A stretch of DNA of 64,000 nucleotides from Terrabacter sp. Root85 (lineage in GTDB: Bacteria > Actinomycetota > Actinomycetes > Actinomycetales > Dermatophilaceae), in contig NZ_LMIW01000008.1 of the NCBI RefSeq assembly GCF_001429185.1, forward strand, positions 856,056-920,055, given 5' to 3'. Of this stretch, positions 60,947 through 64,000 are shown piece by piece (the first letter of the stretch is position 1; every line of letters begins with the position of its first letter). The notes below the pieces were generated by a model. It did no database searches. It had not been told where the DNA came from and saw only the letters and a list, made by a program, of their open reading frames with translations. A program made the position numbers and the translations under genes.

Positions 60947-63079
60947 TCAGCCGCGTGCGTTGGCGACGCCGACGGGGAGGAAGCGCGAGCCCGTGACGGC
61001 CTCGGCCACGCCGGTCCGGTCGAGGAGCGGGGTGATGCCGCCGTTCCAGAACTGGAAGCCGGCGCCGCTGATCATCGCGAGGTCGATGTCCATCGGCGCC
61101 TGTGCGACACCCTCGTCGAGCATCCGTCGTGCCTCGTCGGCCAGGACCGTGAGGACACGCTGCCGCACCTGGGCGAGGTCGAGCACGACCGGCTCGGCCG
61201 GCTTCTCGATGAGCTCGGCGACCTCGGGGTCGAGCACCGGACGGCCCGAGCTGAGGTCGTAGAAGCCGCGCTTGCCGGCCGCGACGATCCGCTGGAGCGT
61301 CGGCGAGGCGTAGAAGCGGTCCGGGAAGGCCCGGACGAGCGTCTCGCCGTTGTGCAACGCGATGGCCGGCCCGACGAGCCCGATAAGGACGAAGGGCGGC
61401 ATCGGCGCCAGACCGGCGAAGGCGCGGTCGACGACCTCGATCGGCGTGCCCTCGTCGAGGATCTTCGCGGCCTCGCCCATGAAGCGGCCAAGGAGTCGGT
61501 TGACGATGAACGACGGCCGGTCCGCGGCGCGGATGCACGTCTTCTTCAGCGCCTTCCCGACGGCGAAAGCCGTTGCGAGAGTGGGGTCGTCGGTTTGCTC
61601 GCCCGGGATGATCTCGAGCAGCGGCATGACGGCCACCGGGTTGAAGAAGTGGAAGCCGACGACGCGCTCCGGGTGCTCGAGCGCCGATGCCATCTCGGCG
61701 ATCGACAGGCTCGACGTGTTGGTCGCGAGCACGCACTCGGCCGACACGACGGCCTCCACCTCGGCGAAGACCTGCTGCTTGACCGACATCTCCTCGAAGA
61801 CGGCCTCGATGACGAAGTCGGCATCGGCGAAGCCGTCCTTGCTCGTCGACCCGGTCACGAGGGCCTTGTAGCGGTTCAGCTTGTCGGCGTTGAGGCGTCC
61901 CTTGCCCGCGAGCTTGTCCAGCTCGGCGTGGACGTAGCCGACGCCCTTGGCGGCGCGGTCGTCGTCGATGTCGGTGAGAACGACGGGCACCTGGAGGCGC
62001 TGGATGAAGAGCAGCGCGAGCTGGCTCGCCATGAGCCCGGCGCCGACGATGCCCACCTTCGTGACCTTGCGGGCGAGCTGCTTGTCGGGAGCGCCAGCAG
62101 GCCGCTTGGCGCGCTTCTGCACGAGGTCGAAGGCGTAGAGGCCGGCACGGAGCTCGTCGCTCATGAGCAGGTCGGCGAGCACCTCGTCCTCGGCGGCGAA
62201 GCCCTCCTCGCGGGTCGCCGTGCGAGCCGCCGCGAGCAGGTCGAGGGCGGCATACGGGCTCCTGGCCTGTCGGCCGGTCTTGACGTCGGCGAGGCCCTTG
62301 GCCCTGGCGATGGCGGCATTCCACACCGTCTCGTCGCGGTCGACCTCGGGACGCACGACGGTGACCTCACCGGAGAGGACGCGGGCGGCCCAGGCGATCG
62401 ACTCCTCGAGGAAGTCGGCCGGCTCGAAGAGCGCGTCGGCCATGCCGAGCCGGTACGCGTCGACTCCCTTGAGCATGCGGTTCTGGCTCAGCGGGTTGTC
62501 GATGACGACGGTGATGGCCTTCTCGACACCGATGAGGTTGGGCAGCATCCAGCAGCCGCCCCAGCCGGGGACGAGGCCGAGGAAGACCTCGGGGAGCGCG
62601 ACGGCGGGCACTCCGGCGCTCATCGTCCGGTAGGTCGCCGACAGCGCCAGCTCGACGCCACCGCCCATGGCCGCGCCGTTGACGAACGCGAACGTCGGGA
62701 CCGGCAGGTCGGAGAAGGCGGCGTATGCCGCGTGGCCGGCCCGGGCGATCTCGAGCGCCTGGTCGCGCGACCCGATGAACGGCACGCCGGTGAGGTCGGC
62801 GCCGACGGCGAAGATGAACGGCTTGCCGGTGACGGCCACGGCGACGATCTCGCCCGCCTCGGCGCGCTCGCGCAGGCGCTCGACCGTGGCGGCGAGGCCG
62901 GCGATCGACTGCGGGCCGAACGTGTTGGGCTTGGTGTGGTCGAAGCCGTTGTCGAGGGTGACGAGCGCCAGGGTCCCGGCGCCGCCCGGGAGGGCGACGT
63001 CGTGCACCGGGGTGCGGGTGACGACCTCGGACGCGAAGTCGGCTGCGGCCGTGGGCTTGTCGGTCGTGGTGGCGCTCAC
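60947..63079 (-). CDS. fadB: Fatty-acid oxidation multifunctional protein: enoyl-CoA hydratase / 3-hydroxyacyl-CoA dehydrogenase
   Basis: 710 residues from GTG 63079 (GTGA overlap with fadA). The N-terminal third is a crotonase domain (FAVGADLTGVPF, FVNGAAMGGGVELALSATYR with the oxyanion glycines, PEVFLGLVPGWGGCWMLPNLIG). The dehydrogenase follows from about residue 335: VGIVGAGLMASQLALL (NAD-binding), HFFNPVAVMPLLEII with the catalytic His, and a C-terminal domain with NRLLGRFMGEA. With the thiolase it carries out the last three steps of beta-oxidation. A strong terminator lies downstream. Confidence 0.93.
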   Translation of the reverse strand: MSATTTDKPTAAADFASEVVTRTPVHDVALPGGAGTLALVTLDNGFDHTKPNTFGPQSIAGLAATVERLRERAEAGEIVAVAVTGKPFIFAVGADLTGVPFIGSRDQALEIARAGHAAYAAFSDLPVPTFAFVNGAAMGGGVELALSATYRTMSAGVPAVALPEVFLGLVPGWGGCWMLPNLIGVEKAITVVIDNPLSQNRMLKGVDAYRLGMADALFEPADFLEESIAWAARVLSGEVTVVRPEVDRDETVWNAAIARAKGLADVKTGRQARSPYAALDLLAAARTATREEGFAAEDEVLADLLMSDELRAGLYAFDLVQKRAKRPAGAPDKQLARKVTKVGIVGAGLMASQLALLFIQRLQVPVVLTDIDDDRAAKGVGYVHAELDKLAGKGRLNADKLNRYKALVTGSTSKDGFADADFVIEAVFEEMSVKQQVFAEVEAVVSAECVLATNTSSLSIAEMASALEHPERVVGFHFFNPVAVMPLLEIIPGEQTDDPTLATAFAVGKALKKTCIRAADRPSFIVNRLLGRFMGEAAKILDEGTPIEVVDRAFAGLAPMPPFVLIGLVGPAIALHNGETLVRAFPDRFYASPTLQRIVAAGKRGFYDLSSGRPVLDPEVAELIEKPAEPVVLDLAQVRQRVLTVLADEARRMLDEGVAQAPMDIDLAMISGAGFQFWNGGITPLLDRTGVAEAVTGSRFLPVGVANARG

Positions 63080-64000
63080 TGGGCGATCTCCTCGTCGGTC
63101 GTGGTCGTCGTCGAGGACTCGTAGTCCTCGTGGTGCGGGTTCTCCCAGATGACGGCGCCGCCCATGCCGATGCCGATGCACATCGCGGTCAGGCCGTAGC
63201 GGACCTCGGGATGCTCCTCGAACTGCCGCGCGAGCTGGGTCATGAGGCGCACGCCGGAGCTCGCCAGCGGATGACCCGTGGCGATGGCGCCGCCGTACTC
63301 GTTGACGCGAGGGTCGTCGTCGGCGATGCCGAAGTGGTCGAGGAAGGCGAGCACCTGGACGGCGAACGCCTCGTTGAGCTCGAAGAGACCGATGTCGCCG
63401 ATCGTCAGGCCGGCCTTGGCGAGGGCCTTCTCGGTGGCAGGGACCGGACCGACGCCCATGACCTCGGGCTCGACGCCGACGAACGAGAAGGACACGAGGC
63501 GCATCCGGACCGGCAGGCCGAGCTCGGTGGCGGCCGCCTCGGAGGCGAGGAGGCACGCGGTCGCACCGTCGTTGAGCCCGGCCGCGTTGCCCGCGGTGAC
63601 GTTGCCGTGCGCGCGGAACGGCGTCTTGAGCTGGCCGAGGTCCTCGACGGTCGTGCCGGGACGCGGCGGCTCGTCGGCGGTGGCCAGGCCCCAGCCCTGC
63701 TCGGCGTGTCGCGTCGCGACGGTGACGAGGTCGCGCTGGATCTTGCCGTCGGCATACGCCTGGGCGAGCTTGTCCTGGCTGCCCACCGCGAAGGCGTCGG
63801 AGCGCTGCTTGGTCAGCTGCGGGAACCGGTCGTGGAGGTTCTCGGCGGTCTTGCCCATGACGAGTGCGTCGGGGTCGACGATCTTCTCGGACACGATGCG
63901 CGGGTTGGGGTCGACGCCCTCGCCCATGGGGTGGCGGCCCATGTGCTCGACGCCGCCGGCGATGGCGATGTCGTAGGCACCGAAGGCGATCGAGCTCGCG
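63076..64000 (-). CDS. fadA: Acetyl-CoA acyltransferase (thiolase), N-terminus outside the window
   Basis: The frame is open to the right edge; 307 residues are visible. The middle and C-terminal thiolase motifs are present: IAIAGGVEHMGR, HGNVTAGNAAGLNDGA, LFELNEAFAVQVLAFLDHFG (catalytic-region Asn-Glu-Ala-Phe), GGAIATGHPLASSG (His) and MCIGIGMGGAVIWEN (second Cys). The nucleophilic Cys near residue 90 lies beyond the window. It splits 3-ketoacyl-CoA, releasing acetyl-CoA. It is the upstream gene of the fadA-fadB unit. Confidence 0.93.
   Translation of the reverse strand, partial: ASSIAFGAYDIAIAGGVEHMGRHPMGEGVDPNPRIVSEKIVDPDALVMGKTAENLHDRFPQLTKQRSDAFAVGSQDKLAQAYADGKIQRDLVTVATRHAEQGWGLATADEPPRPGTTVEDLGQLKTPFRAHGNVTAGNAAGLNDGATACLLASEAAATELGLPVRMRLVSFSFVGVEPEVMGVGPVPATEKALAKAGLTIGDIGLFELNEAFAVQVLAFLDHFGIADDDPRVNEYGGAIATGHPLASSGVRLMTQLARQFEEHPEVRYGLTAMCIGIGMGGAVIWENPHHEDYESSTTTTTDEEIAQ

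Overview
The window is about 71 percent G+C (estimated by eye) with many GTG starts, 4-bp ATGA/GTGA overlaps and several families restricted to or typical of actinomycetes (SepH, DUF3710, DUF4193, DUF3159, DUF5998, actinobacterial Fe-S ferrochelatase). I read it as a chromosomal segment of a Gram-positive actinomycete, most likely a Micrococcales/Intrasporangiaceae-type organism; the family assignment is inference. No rRNA, tRNA, CRISPR array, IS element, prophage or plasmid functions were found.

Layout. 1-5.5 kb: tail of a methyltransferase, DNA polymerase IV, small DUF genes and topoisomerase IV subunit B (parE). 5.6-11.1 kb: a translationally coupled moxR - DUF58 - DUF4381-like - VWA - VWA - TPR operon. 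11.1-15.5 kb (minus strand): nitroreductase, topoisomerase IV subunit A (parC) and a coupled ferredoxin-like protein. 15.5-25.3 kb: GNAT/acyl-CoA-synthetase fusion, DUF5998, phosphodiesterase, thymidine kinase, SepH, TRIC channel, coproporphyrin ferrochelatase and an inositol-monophosphatase relative. 25.3-33.6 kb: a run of actinobacterial core genes (DUF4193, dut, DUF3710, OB-fold, DUF3159), two TrkA-type K+ regulators divergent from a KimA-like K+ transporter, and a TRAM rRNA/tRNA methyltransferase. 33.7-37.9 kb: an accessory-looking block with an SOS-box-controlled 13E12/HNH gene, a thioesterase, an orphan Hcp-like tube protein and a TPR-methyltransferase fusion. 38-47 kb: aconitase, two paralogous C39-type proteases (one cytoplasmic, one Tat-exported), a VOC protein and dxs. 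47.2-52.9 kb: a branched-chain-type ABC importer operon ending in an alpha/beta hydrolase. 53-59 kb: DUF1254/1214 protein, PucR-type regulator with 3-hydroxybutyrate dehydrogenase, carboxylesterase and an E2-like acyltransferase. 59.3-64 kb (minus strand): an HTH-MurA fusion with an 18-bp palindrome at its promoter, then fadB and the start-less end of fadA.

Most striking signals: (i) an 8-mer, CGTATGCC/GGCATACG, present about 28 times against roughly 2 expected from composition, in several reading frames, in five intergenic gaps and in one terminator stem; (ii) a DNA-binding domain fused to MurA with its own candidate operator; (iii) a near-consensus LexA box on the -10 element of a 13E12 gene; (iv) an Hcp protein without any type VI secretion genes; (v) a very regular promoter layout in which an _A___T hexamer sits exactly 6 nt before the start codon of at least 13 genes, implying leaderless transcripts.
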